A stretch of 64,000 bases of DNA from Prevotella fusca JCM 17724 (GTDB lineage Bacteria > Bacteroidota > Bacteroidia > Bacteroidales > Bacteroidaceae). Location: the NCBI RefSeq assembly GCF_001262015.1, contig NZ_CP012074.1, positions 206,501 to 270,500 on the forward strand. The letters are read 5' to 3'. Each line of letters begins with the position of its first letter. The stretch's first letter is position 1. The position numbers were made by a program, and so were the translations under genes. Below the pieces are notes generated by a model, which made no database searches, was not told the origin of the DNA, and saw only the letters and a program-made list of their open reading frames with translations. Shown one piece after another: positions 47,003-55,068 of this stretch.

Positions 47003-47103
47003 GAGACCTCTGCAAAACCTCATATAGATAGCGAAATCATAAATATAACTCATTGATTATCAATAGTAGCTTTTAGGTGTAAAAAGACTTTTGCAGAGGT
47101 CTC
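47003..47103. mobile_element. 101-bp MITE with 15-bp terminal inverted repeats
   Basis: Perfect ends GAGACCTCTGCAAAA (47003-47017) and TTTTGCAGAGGTCTC (47089-47103), flanked on both sides by AATAT (46998-47002 and 47104-47108), a 5-bp target duplication. No coding capacity. Ends resemble those I associate with IS4/IS5-superfamily elements of Bacteroidetes, unverified. Confidence 0.8.
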
Positions 47104-47183
47104 AATATGTTGTTTGACTTATAAAATAAATTTAGACATTCAACACATATAAGTGTTTATTGCAAAATACTTATTTTTGGGTA

Positions 47184-47214
47184 TTGCGGTGTTTTTATAT
47201 CTTTACTACTTTTG
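47184..47214 (+). promoter_or_regulatory. Promoter of the cargo operon
   Basis: TTG at 47184-47186 and TACTTTTG at 47207-47214, spacing 20 bp. Predicted start near 47221, 13 nt before the leader ORF. Confidence 0.7.
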
Positions 47215-47233
47215 CAAAATAAACATTGCAGTT

Positions 47234-47326
47234 ATGCGAATACACAATATTTATATAGTAAGAGCGCAAATAGGCTCGTTCAATAAATCGCACCGTTCGA
47301 TTACGAAACGGTGCGATTTTTTATGA
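47234..47326 (+). CDS. 30-codon leader peptide overlapping a terminator
   Basis: Begins MRIHNIYIVRAQIGSF and ends ...KRCDFL at a TGA that overlaps the ATG of a second short frame (47323-47382), which in turn overlaps the tetR start at 47370. Codons 18-30 cover the terminator hairpin. No homology claimed; called because of promoter, position and overlap. Confidence 0.5.
   Translation: MRIHNIYIVRAQIGSFNKSHRSITKRCDFL
47285..47322 (+). terminator. Intrinsic terminator (attenuator candidate) before tetR
   Basis: 13-bp perfect stem AAATCGCACCGTT / AACGGTGCGATTT, 9-nt loop, six T. It would stop transcription about 100 nt after the promoter, before tetR. Confidence 0.85.
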
Positions 47327-47369
47327 ACAAAACAGAACTTGGTTCATTATTTAAAGTTTTCATAGGCGT

Positions 47370-47984
47370 ATGCAGACACTGAAAGACGACATTCGGCAGC
47401 GTATCGTTGCCGTAGCGCGCGAGGAATTCATCGCTCACGGCGCACGCAGCACGTCTATCCGCACGGTGGCGCGGCGTGCAGGCATTGCTGCGGGCAACGT
47501 GTACAACTACTTCCGCAGCAAGGACGAGCTGTTCTGCGAGGTGTTGCGGCCACTGCTCAACGAGCTGAACCGCTACATTCTGTCGCACAACGAGGAGCGG
47601 CACCTTAGCATAGAGGTGTTCGACGCACTCGATTTTCAGAACGAATACATCGGCGCAATGAAGCGAATGGTGAGGCTTTACCGCCTCGAGCTGCGCCTGT
47701 TGCTGTTCAATGCCGAAGGCACATCGCTTGCAGGGTACAAGGAGAGAATAGCCGAGCACCAGCTGAAAGCTGGTAAGGAATACCTGCGACTGATGAAAGC
47801 GCGCTATCCGCACATCAACATCGACATATCGCCCTTCTTCCTGCACATTGCGAGTTCTATGTGGGTGAACATCTTCTGCGAACTTGTGGAGCACGAGGAG
47901 TACGACGAAAGCGAGGTGAACCGTGCGCTCGAGCAGTATGCCGCTTACAGTATGGCAGGGTGGAGAGAACTGATGAAACCGTAG
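47370..47984 (+). CDS. TetR family regulator
   Basis: 204 residues. HTH near residues 26-50 (STSIRTVARRAGIAAGNVYNYFRSKDELF); the rest is a helical ligand-binding domain. First full gene of the cargo, 32 bp before the ABC pair, so it probably controls it. The 47285-47319 dyad could also serve as its operator. GC-rich codons unlike the backbone. Confidence 0.92.
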   Translation: MQTLKDDIRQRIVAVAREEFIAHGARSTSIRTVARRAGIAAGNVYNYFRSKDELFCEVLRPLLNELNRYILSHNEERHLSIEVFDALDFQNEYIGAMKRMVRLYRLELRLLLFNAEGTSLAGYKERIAEHQLKAGKEYLRLMKARYPHINIDISPFFLHIASSMWVNIFCELVEHEEYDESEVNRALEQYAAYSMAGWRELMKP

Positions 47985-48016
47985 AAATAACAACCTTTTA
48001 ACATATATAGAAGAAG

Positions 48017-49771
48017 ATGATAAGAATACTGAAACGCTTAGGACGTTACATGGGAGGGCGCAAGCCGTTGCTGCCCTGCTCGGTTGTGCTGTCGGCAGTG
48101 AACGGACTGCTGTCGCTCGTACCCTTTATTTTCCTGTGGTTGGTGGTGCGCACGCTGCTCACTGCCGACGGAAACCTTGCCGATACGCCCGTATGGGACT
48201 ATGCCATTGCGGCGTTCGTGGTGTCGGTGGCGAATGTTCTGCTCTATTTCGCCGCCCTCATGCTCTCGCATCTTTCCGCTTTCCGCATCGAAACCAATAT
48301 GCGGCGCACTGCCATGGAGCGGCTGATGCGGGTTCCGTTGGGCTTTTTCGACACGCAGAACACGGGGCGCATGCGCAAGATAATAGACGAAGATTCGAGC
48401 CAGACCCACACTTTCGTGGCACACATACTGCCCGATGTGGCAGGCAGCGTGGTGGCTCCGATAGGCATTATAATACTTCTGCTTGCCGTAGACTGGCAGT
48501 TGGGCATTGCCGCAATGGTGCCGATAGTGTGCGCCTTCGGCATCATGGGCTACATGATGAACCCTAAGAACAACGATTTCCAGTGTATGTACCTCGACGC
48601 ACAGGAGAAAATGAGTGCCGAAGCCGTGGAATACGTGCGCGGAATACCCGTCGTGAAGGTCTTCCAACAGACGGTGTTCTCGTTCAAACGCTTTCACGAC
48701 AGCATCATCAACTACCGCGACCTCGTCATCAGATACACCCTTCTGTGGCGCACGCCCATGTCTGCCTACACCATAGCCATCAATGCTTTCGCCTTTCTGC
48801 TTGTGCCTACGGGCATCATACTGATAGGGCACGGCGGCGAGACTGCCATCATCGTTTCCGATATGGTGCTGTATGTGCTCATCGCACCCATCATTGCAGC
48901 CAACGTGATGAAAGCCATGCACCTCAGTCAGAACCTCTTTCTGGCAAACGAAGCGGTAGACCGATTGGAGAAACTCACCGCCACGCCACCGCTTCCAGAG
49001 AGTTCCGAGCCCGAGAAAGCGTCAGCCTTCGACGTCAGCCTGCGCAATGTGTCGTTCCGATACGAAGTGGCGGAGTGCGATGCCGTAAGCCACATCGACC
49101 TCGACATACCGCAAGGCAAGACCGTTGCGCTGGTGGGAGCGTCCGGAAGCGGCAAGACAACCATCGCAAGGCTCATTCCACGCTTCTGGGACGTGCGCGA
49201 AGGCACTTTGAGAATAGGCGGTGTGGACGTTCGGCACATGGATAAGGCAACGCTGATGCGCAACGTATCGTTCGTGTTTCAGAACACCCGACTGTTCAAG
49301 ACCTCCATCTTGGAGAACATACGCTACGGCAATCCCGATGCAACCATCGAGCAGGTGAACCGCGCCATAGACCTCTCGCAGAGTCGGGAAATCATCGAGC
49401 GGCTACCACAGGGACTGAACACCGTGATAGGAGCGGAGGGAACATACCTCTCCGGCGGCGAACAACAGCGCATAGTGCTTGCCCGTGCCATTCTGAAAGA
49501 TGCGCCCATCGTGGTGCTCGACGAAGCTACTGCCTTTTCCGACCCCGAAAACGAGCACCTTATCAGGCAGGCATTTGCCCACCTTACTTGCGGGAAAACC
49601 GTGCTCATGATAGCCCACCGACTGACCACCGTGCAAGATGCCGATAACATTGTCGTGGTGGACAAGGGCAGAATAGCCGAACAGGGCACTCACCGACAAC
49701 TCATGGAGCAAGCCACATTATATTATAAGATGTGGAACGAATACCAAAAGTCGGTGGCATGGAAACTATAA
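48017..49771 (+). CDS. ABC transporter, fused membrane-ATPase half (YbtP/IrtA-like)
   Basis: 584 residues: six-helix membrane domain (about 20-320), then ATPase with Walker A GASGSGKTT (near 374), signature LSGGEQQR and Walker B IVVLDEATAFSDPENE. The ATAFSDPENE variant is typical of one subunit of the YbtPQ/IrtAB heterodimers, which have exporter folds but can import siderophores. Substrate unknown. Pairs with the next gene, 31 bp away. Confidence 0.88.
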   Translation: MIRILKRLGRYMGGRKPLLPCSVVLSAVNGLLSLVPFIFLWLVVRTLLTADGNLADTPVWDYAIAAFVVSVANVLLYFAALMLSHLSAFRIETNMRRTAMERLMRVPLGFFDTQNTGRMRKIIDEDSSQTHTFVAHILPDVAGSVVAPIGIIILLLAVDWQLGIAAMVPIVCAFGIMGYMMNPKNNDFQCMYLDAQEKMSAEAVEYVRGIPVVKVFQQTVFSFKRFHDSIINYRDLVIRYTLLWRTPMSAYTIAINAFAFLLVPTGIILIGHGGETAIIVSDMVLYVLIAPIIAANVMKAMHLSQNLFLANEAVDRLEKLTATPPLPESSEPEKASAFDVSLRNVSFRYEVAECDAVSHIDLDIPQGKTVALVGASGSGKTTIARLIPRFWDVREGTLRIGGVDVRHMDKATLMRNVSFVFQNTRLFKTSILENIRYGNPDATIEQVNRAIDLSQSREIIERLPQGLNTVIGAEGTYLSGGEQQRIVLARAILKDAPIVVLDEATAFSDPENEHLIRQAFAHLTCGKTVLMIAHRLTTVQDADNIVVVDKGRIAEQGTHRQLMEQATLYYKMWNEYQKSVAWKL

Positions 49772-49802
49772 ACCTAAACCTAAACAGAAAGGACACAAGA
49801 CA

Positions 49803-51530
49803 ATGATAAAATATCTTCAACAACGGTTCGCCCTCACCGAAAAAGGAGCGAAAGACTTGCGGAAAGGCATCGCCTTCTCTACATTGATGAACCTCGCATT
49901 GATGCTACCGCCCACCTATTTGTTCTTCTTCCTCATGGAGTACATCGACTCCGAGACGCCCACCGAGCCGCACACGCTGTGGTTCTATGTGCTTGTGGCT
50001 TTGCTCTTGGCGGTGCTTATGTTCTTCATAGCCCTCCGACAGTACGACAGCACCTACACCACCGTCTACAACGAGAGTGCGCAACGCCGCATCGGAGTGG
50101 CAGAAAAACTACGCCGACTGCCCCTCGCTTTCTTCGGCGAGCGCAACCTTTCCGACCTCACCTCTACCGTGATGGAAGACTGTACGATGCTCGAGCAAAC
50201 CTTCTCGCACGCTGTTCCCCAGCTGTTTGCGTCGGCTCTGAGCGTCGTCATCATCGCCGTGGGTATGTTCTCCTACAACTGGCACTTGGCTTTAGCTCTC
50301 TTTTGGGTTGTTCCGCTCGCCGTAACCACACTACTGCTGTCGCGCCGTCAGCTGCACAAAGCCTTCGTTCAGCACTATAAAGTGAAGCGTGGCGTAACCG
50401 AACAGATACAGGAAGGACTGGAATGTATGCAGGAAATAAGGTCGTACAGTGGTGAACAGGCATACTGCCGCAGCTTCGACAAGCGGCTGAAGGGCTACGA
50501 ACGCGAGCTGGTGCGCGGCGAACTCGTGGCAGGAGTCTTCCTCAACCTCGCCGGAATGCTGCTCAAGCTCGGAATGCCCACCGTTATACTGGTGGGAGCG
50601 TGGCTGTTGCAGCAGGGCGAAGTGTCGGTATTCACCTACTTGGCTTACCTCTTGGCATCGGCAATGGTCTACAATCCCATTATCGAAGTGTGCAACTACC
50701 TTGCCCTTCTCTCCTTTCTCGATGTGCGTATCAACCGTATGAAGGAAATAGAAAACATGCCTACGCAGGAGGGAAGTGCAGCCGTACAACTCGAAAACTA
50801 CGATATCGAGTTCCGCAACGTAAGTTTTGCCTACGAAACTGAGAAGCAAGTGCTGCACAATGTCTCGTTCACGGCACGCCAAGGCACCGTTACTGCCCTC
50901 GTGGGACCGTCGGGTGGGGGCAAAAGCACTACTGCCAAGCTCGCCGCACGCTTTTGGGACATTGCCGACGGACAAATTCTTGTGGGTGGAAACGACATCT
51001 CGAAGATTGACCCCGAAACGCTGCTGAAACACTATTCCATTGTTTTTCAGGACGTTTTGCTGTTCAATGCCTCTATTGCCGACAATATCCGAATCGGCAA
51101 GCGCAACGCCACCGACGAGGAAGTGCGCCACGTTGCCCGACTGGCACAGTGCGACGACTTCATCAGTCGAATGCCGCAAGGCTACGATACCGTTATCGGC
51201 GAAAACGGCGAAACCCTTTCGGGTGGCGAGCGGCAGCGCATTTCCATTGCCCGCGCCCTGCTGAAGAATGCCCCAATCATACTTCTCGACGAAGCTACCG
51301 CAAGCCTTGATGCCGAGAATGAGACGAAAATACAAGCGGGTATTTCCGAACTGGTGCGCAACAAAACTGTTATCATCATCGCCCACCGTATGCGCACCGT
51401 CCGCAATGCCGACCACATCGTGGTGCTTAGTGGCGGAACGGTGAGCGAACAGGGCACACCCAACGAGCTGTTGGCTCGCAACGGCGAGTTCGCCCACATG
51501 GTTCGTCTGCAACAGGATAAACGGCAATGA
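49803..51530 (+). CDS. ABC transporter, fused membrane-ATPase half (YbtQ/IrtB-like)
   Basis: 575 residues. Membrane domain (about 20-300), Walker A GPSGGGKST, signature LSGGERQR, Walker B IILLDEATASLDAENE. Second subunit of the heterodimer. Preceded by 31 bp; followed by a 348-bp repeat-rich gap that separates it from the RND gene. Confidence 0.88.
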   Translation: MIKYLQQRFALTEKGAKDLRKGIAFSTLMNLALMLPPTYLFFFLMEYIDSETPTEPHTLWFYVLVALLLAVLMFFIALRQYDSTYTTVYNESAQRRIGVAEKLRRLPLAFFGERNLSDLTSTVMEDCTMLEQTFSHAVPQLFASALSVVIIAVGMFSYNWHLALALFWVVPLAVTTLLLSRRQLHKAFVQHYKVKRGVTEQIQEGLECMQEIRSYSGEQAYCRSFDKRLKGYERELVRGELVAGVFLNLAGMLLKLGMPTVILVGAWLLQQGEVSVFTYLAYLLASAMVYNPIIEVCNYLALLSFLDVRINRMKEIENMPTQEGSAAVQLENYDIEFRNVSFAYETEKQVLHNVSFTARQGTVTALVGPSGGGKSTTAKLAARFWDIADGQILVGGNDISKIDPETLLKHYSIVFQDVLLFNASIADNIRIGKRNATDEEVRHVARLAQCDDFISRMPQGYDTVIGENGETLSGGERQRISIARALLKNAPIILLDEATASLDAENETKIQAGISELVRNKTVIIIAHRMRTVRNADHIVVLSGGTVSEQGTPNELLARNGEFAHMVRLQQDKRQ

Positions 51531-51613
51531 TACCTCTACACCAATCGCTCGCAAAGGATTATGGCAAACAGCAACAGCCTATGGCTTACGACGCGTATGG
51601 CGACCATGCAAAT

Positions 51614-51700
51614 TGGACGCGTTTGTCCAATAAGTTGGACAGACGAGTCCAATGAGCTGGACAAACGGGTCCAATTAGTTGGACAAACGTGTCCAATTCC
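51614..51700. repeat. 22-bp-period palindromic array, TGGAC...GTCCA family
   Basis: TGGAC starts at 51614, 51636, 51658 and 51680, exactly 22 bp apart. Each unit is a palindrome such as TTGGACAAACGTGTCCAA. Confidence 0.85.
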
Positions 51701-51731
51701 ATAAGTCTTAAAGGTTCCTGGCGATCGATCA

Positions 51732-51869
51732 GGGATAATAATAACGACTGTTCAGGGATAATAATAACAACCGGTCAAAGATAGTAATAACGACTGTTCA
51801 GAGATAATAATAACGACCGGTCAGAGATAATACAGACAACCGTTCAGAAATAGTAATAACAACAAAGAT
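51732..51869. repeat. 23-bp tandem repeat, six units
   Basis: Units start at 51732, 51755, 51778, 51801, 51824 and 51847; consensus begins GRGATAATAATAACGACYGK and ends TTCA/GTCA. The last unit runs into the leader of the RND gene. Confidence 0.85.
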
Positions 51870-51878
51870 AAAACAACA

Positions 51879-54257
51879 ATGAAAATCGTAAAAATCAACA
51901 GTAAGTTCAAGCAGTTGGCAGACTGGATACTTTGCCACCGGCTTGTGGTCGGTGCGTTGTTCGCAGTCATCGTCGCCTTCTCGTTTGTGGGAGCGAAGCG
52001 CATCGTGATGAAAACTTCGTTCGACGACTATTTCGTGAGCGACGACCCGATGCTGCTCAAGACCAACGAGTTCAAGTCTATCTTCGGCAACGACTACTAT
52101 GTGGCGGTGCTGGTGAAAAACAAGGACATCTTCTCCCAACGCAGCCTGACGCTCATTCGCGAACTGAGCAACGAACTGAAAGACAGCCTGTCGTATGCCG
52201 ACAAGGTAACGTCGCTCACCGATATTGAGTTTGCCGTAGGTACGGAGGAGGGTATGACCATCGAACAGATTGTCCCCGACGAGATTCCGTCTGATGCCGC
52301 TTCGCTGAATGTAATCCGGCAGAAAGCGTACAGCAAACCGTATTTGGCAAAGAAGATGGTGTCAAACGACGGCACGATGACGTGGATTATGGTGAAACTG
52401 CGGCCGTTCCCCGAAGACAGCGTGTGGAAGAAGACGAGCGACATTGCGCCCGATATGATTACGGGCAAAGAAGCGGGACACATCATCGGCAAGGCGAAAT
52501 ACGTCGAACTGTCGCCCAACGCTGCGGGAATGCCCTATCTGGGCTACGAGAAATTCGTTTATCTCAAAAGCGAACTGGGGCGGCTGTTCCTCTTTGCCTT
52601 CATCATCTCTATCGTTGTGATGCTCATCGTAACCCGTTCGCTGCGCGGCGTTGTTGCACCACTGCTCACGTCCGTGTTCGGACTGCTCATCAGTTTCGGC
52701 ATCATCGGCTGGACGGGCATCTACATCGACATGACCACGACAATGATAGCCGTGATACTGACTTTTGCCTGCTCCATCGCCTACAACATTCACCTGTACA
52801 ATTTCTTCAAGACGCAGTTTGTAGAAACAGGCAAGCGCAGGGAATCCATCAAGGAAGCCGTAGGCGAAACCGGTTGGGGCGTGTTGCTGTCGGGACTTAC
52901 CACCGTGGCTGCCATGATGACGTTCCTGTCCATGAAGATAGTACCGATGCGAGCCATCGGCATCAACACCTCGCTCTGTCTGCTTGCCGTGCTGCTCACC
53001 TGCCTGCTGCTCACGCCCATCCTGTTGTCGTTCGGCAAGGACCGCGAGCCTGCCGCCGATATGTCGAAGAGTTTTGAAGGATATATCGGCAAACGATTCG
53101 AACAGTTCGGCAGTTTCGTGATGCGCAGGCATCGTTCCATTGTCGTGTCATCGGTTGTGCTGACCATCTTCTGCGGTATCGGACTCTTTTCCATCGAACC
53201 GGCGTTCGACATCGAAAAAACGATGGGGCGGAAGATTCCCTACGTAAAGAAATTCCTCGACCTCTGCGAAACCGAACTCGGTTCGATTTATTCCTACGAT
53301 CTTATGATTACCTTGCCGCACGACAACGACGCCAAGAAGCCGGAGAATTTGCAGAAACTCGACCGACTGGCGGAGATTGCGGGTGGCTACAAGCTGACGA
53401 AACGCCACAATTCCATCACCGACATCGTGAAGGACATGAACTGTACGCTCAACGGCAACAAGCAGCAGTTCTACCGCATTCCCGACAACGCCGATATGGT
53501 GGCGCAGTTGCTGTTGCTCTATGAGAATGCGGGCGGTACGGAGTCGGAATACTGGATGGATTACGACTACAAGCGGCTGCGGTTGCAGTTGGAGATGAAA
53601 GACTACAACTCCAATGAGGCGGAAAAGGAAATGAACGACTTGCAGGCGGAGGCGCGCAAACTCTTTCCCGGCGCACACGTCTCAGTGGTGGGCAGCATAC
53701 CGCAGTTCACCGTGATGCAGCAGTATGTGGAGCGCGGGCAGATGTGGTCGATGCTGTTGTCGGTCTTGGTCATAGGCGTTATCCTCGTGCTTGTCTTCGG
53801 CAACTGGAAAGTGGGGCTCGTTGGGATGATACCGAATATTGCCCCCGCCATCATCGTGGGCGGTATGATGGGGTGGTTGGGCTATCCGCTCGATATGATG
53901 ACAGCCTCGCTCATTCCGATGGTCTTGGGTATTGCCGTCGATGACACCATCCACTTCATCAACCACAGCCATGTGGCATATGACAGGTGCGGCAATTATG
54001 CAGAAGCCATCAACCGAACCTTCCGCACCGAAGGACTCGCCATCGTCATGTCCACAGTCGTCATCTCGGCTACGTTTACAGGCTTCGTCTTCTCCGATGG
54101 CACACAGATGCGCAATTGGGGCATTCTGGCTGTGGCCGGTATGATGTCGGCACTGCTGGCCGACCTCTTTCTCGCGCCAATTCTTTTCAAGTATCTCCGT
54201 GTATTCGGCAACGACAAACGTACTTCCTCTGGAACGGCAAACGAACTTCCTCAGTAA
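51879..54257 (+). CDS. RND superfamily (MMPL/COG1033) exporter
   Basis: 792 residues in the two-fold RND layout: one helix near 15-36, a periplasmic domain, a helix cluster near 228-390, a second periplasmic domain, and a second cluster near 625-780. GIAVDDTIHFINH in the second half has the acidic residues used in proton relay. COG1033-type members move lipids or hydrophobic compounds. Followed by LolA-like and barrel genes with 30- and 1-bp gaps, forming a likely trans-envelope route. Confidence 0.88.
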   Translation: MKIVKINSKFKQLADWILCHRLVVGALFAVIVAFSFVGAKRIVMKTSFDDYFVSDDPMLLKTNEFKSIFGNDYYVAVLVKNKDIFSQRSLTLIRELSNELKDSLSYADKVTSLTDIEFAVGTEEGMTIEQIVPDEIPSDAASLNVIRQKAYSKPYLAKKMVSNDGTMTWIMVKLRPFPEDSVWKKTSDIAPDMITGKEAGHIIGKAKYVELSPNAAGMPYLGYEKFVYLKSELGRLFLFAFIISIVVMLIVTRSLRGVVAPLLTSVFGLLISFGIIGWTGIYIDMTTTMIAVILTFACSIAYNIHLYNFFKTQFVETGKRRESIKEAVGETGWGVLLSGLTTVAAMMTFLSMKIVPMRAIGINTSLCLLAVLLTCLLLTPILLSFGKDREPAADMSKSFEGYIGKRFEQFGSFVMRRHRSIVVSSVVLTIFCGIGLFSIEPAFDIEKTMGRKIPYVKKFLDLCETELGSIYSYDLMITLPHDNDAKKPENLQKLDRLAEIAGGYKLTKRHNSITDIVKDMNCTLNGNKQQFYRIPDNADMVAQLLLLYENAGGTESEYWMDYDYKRLRLQLEMKDYNSNEAEKEMNDLQAEARKLFPGAHVSVVGSIPQFTVMQQYVERGQMWSMLLSVLVIGVILVLVFGNWKVGLVGMIPNIAPAIIVGGMMGWLGYPLDMMTASLIPMVLGIAVDDTIHFINHSHVAYDRCGNYAEAINRTFRTEGLAIVMSTVVISATFTGFVFSDGTQMRNWGILAVAGMMSALLADLFLAPILFKYLRVFGNDKRTSSGTANELPQ

Positions 54258-54287
54258 CGATAATCACTATAAAAAAAACAAAACGAT

Positions 54288-55067
54288 ATGAAAACAAAAC
54301 ATTTCACATTGCTGCTCATCTCCATACTGGCGGTGTGCGGCGCGCAGGCAGCAGGGCTGTCGGGCAGAGACATCATGCAGAAAGTAAGAAACCGCGCAGA
54401 TGGCGACACACGTTCTGCCACCATCGAAATGACGCTCATTCAGAAGAGCGGGCATAAGCGTGTGAGGAAACTCGAATCGTGGGCAATGGACATAGGCAAT
54501 GATACGAAGAAAATCATGTTCTTCACCTATCCCGGCGACGTGAAGGGTACGGGATTCCTCACTTGGGACTACGACAATACCGCCAAGGTGGACGATAAGT
54601 GGCTCTATCTTCCGGCAATGAAAAAGACGAGGCGCATCAGTGGGAAGTCGTCGAAAACCGATTATTTCATGGGCAGCGACTTTACCTACAACGATATGAG
54701 CGCCCGCAGCGTGGACGAAGAGAAGCATACGCTTCTGCGCGAAGAAATGTTGGGCGGTCAAAAATGTTGGGTGGTAGAGTCGGTACCCAACGACAAGGAT
54801 GAGATTTACACACGCCGCGTCACCTGGGTTCGGCAGGACTGCCTGATGGCGGTAAAGGCGGAATACTACGACAAGCTGAACAAGCTGCACCGTAGGCTCA
54901 CGATTTCCAACATAAATAAAGTGCAGGGCTTCTGGACGATGCACCTTATGCAGATGGAGAATGTACAGACGGGACACAAAACTATTATCCGTATGGACAA
55001 TCAGAAGTTCAACATAAAGCTATCGCCTAACCTTTTCACTGTTTCCCAACTGGAGAAAGGACTCTGA
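54288..55067 (+). CDS. LolA-like outer membrane lipoprotein-sorting protein
   Basis: 259 residues; signal peptide to about 22 (AQAAG). COG2834 pattern: MTLIQKSGHKRVRKLESW, KGTGFLTWDY, KWLYLPAMKKTRRISG and MGSDFTYNDM. The fold is an open beta half-barrel that carries lipid or acyl chains through the periplasm. Here it sits between an RND pump and an outer-membrane barrel, so it is probably a dedicated carrier rather than the housekeeping LolA. Confidence 0.85.
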   Translation: MKTKHFTLLLISILAVCGAQAAGLSGRDIMQKVRNRADGDTRSATIEMTLIQKSGHKRVRKLESWAMDIGNDTKKIMFFTYPGDVKGTGFLTWDYDNTAKVDDKWLYLPAMKKTRRISGKSSKTDYFMGSDFTYNDMSARSVDEEKHTLLREEMLGGQKCWVVESVPNDKDEIYTRRVTWVRQDCLMAVKAEYYDKLNKLHRRLTISNINKVQGFWTMHLMQMENVQTGHKTIIRMDNQKFNIKLSPNLFTVSQLEKGL

Positions 55068-55068
55068 T

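Noticed and set aside
48038..48922. Minus-strand frame opposite the first ABC gene
   Set aside because: His-rich shadow of a GC-rich coding sequence; no domain.
50331..51554. Long minus-strand frame (407 codons) opposite the second ABC gene
   Set aside because: The plus-strand frame has all ABC motifs; the antisense protein is low-complexity His/Val-rich and follows from codon bias.
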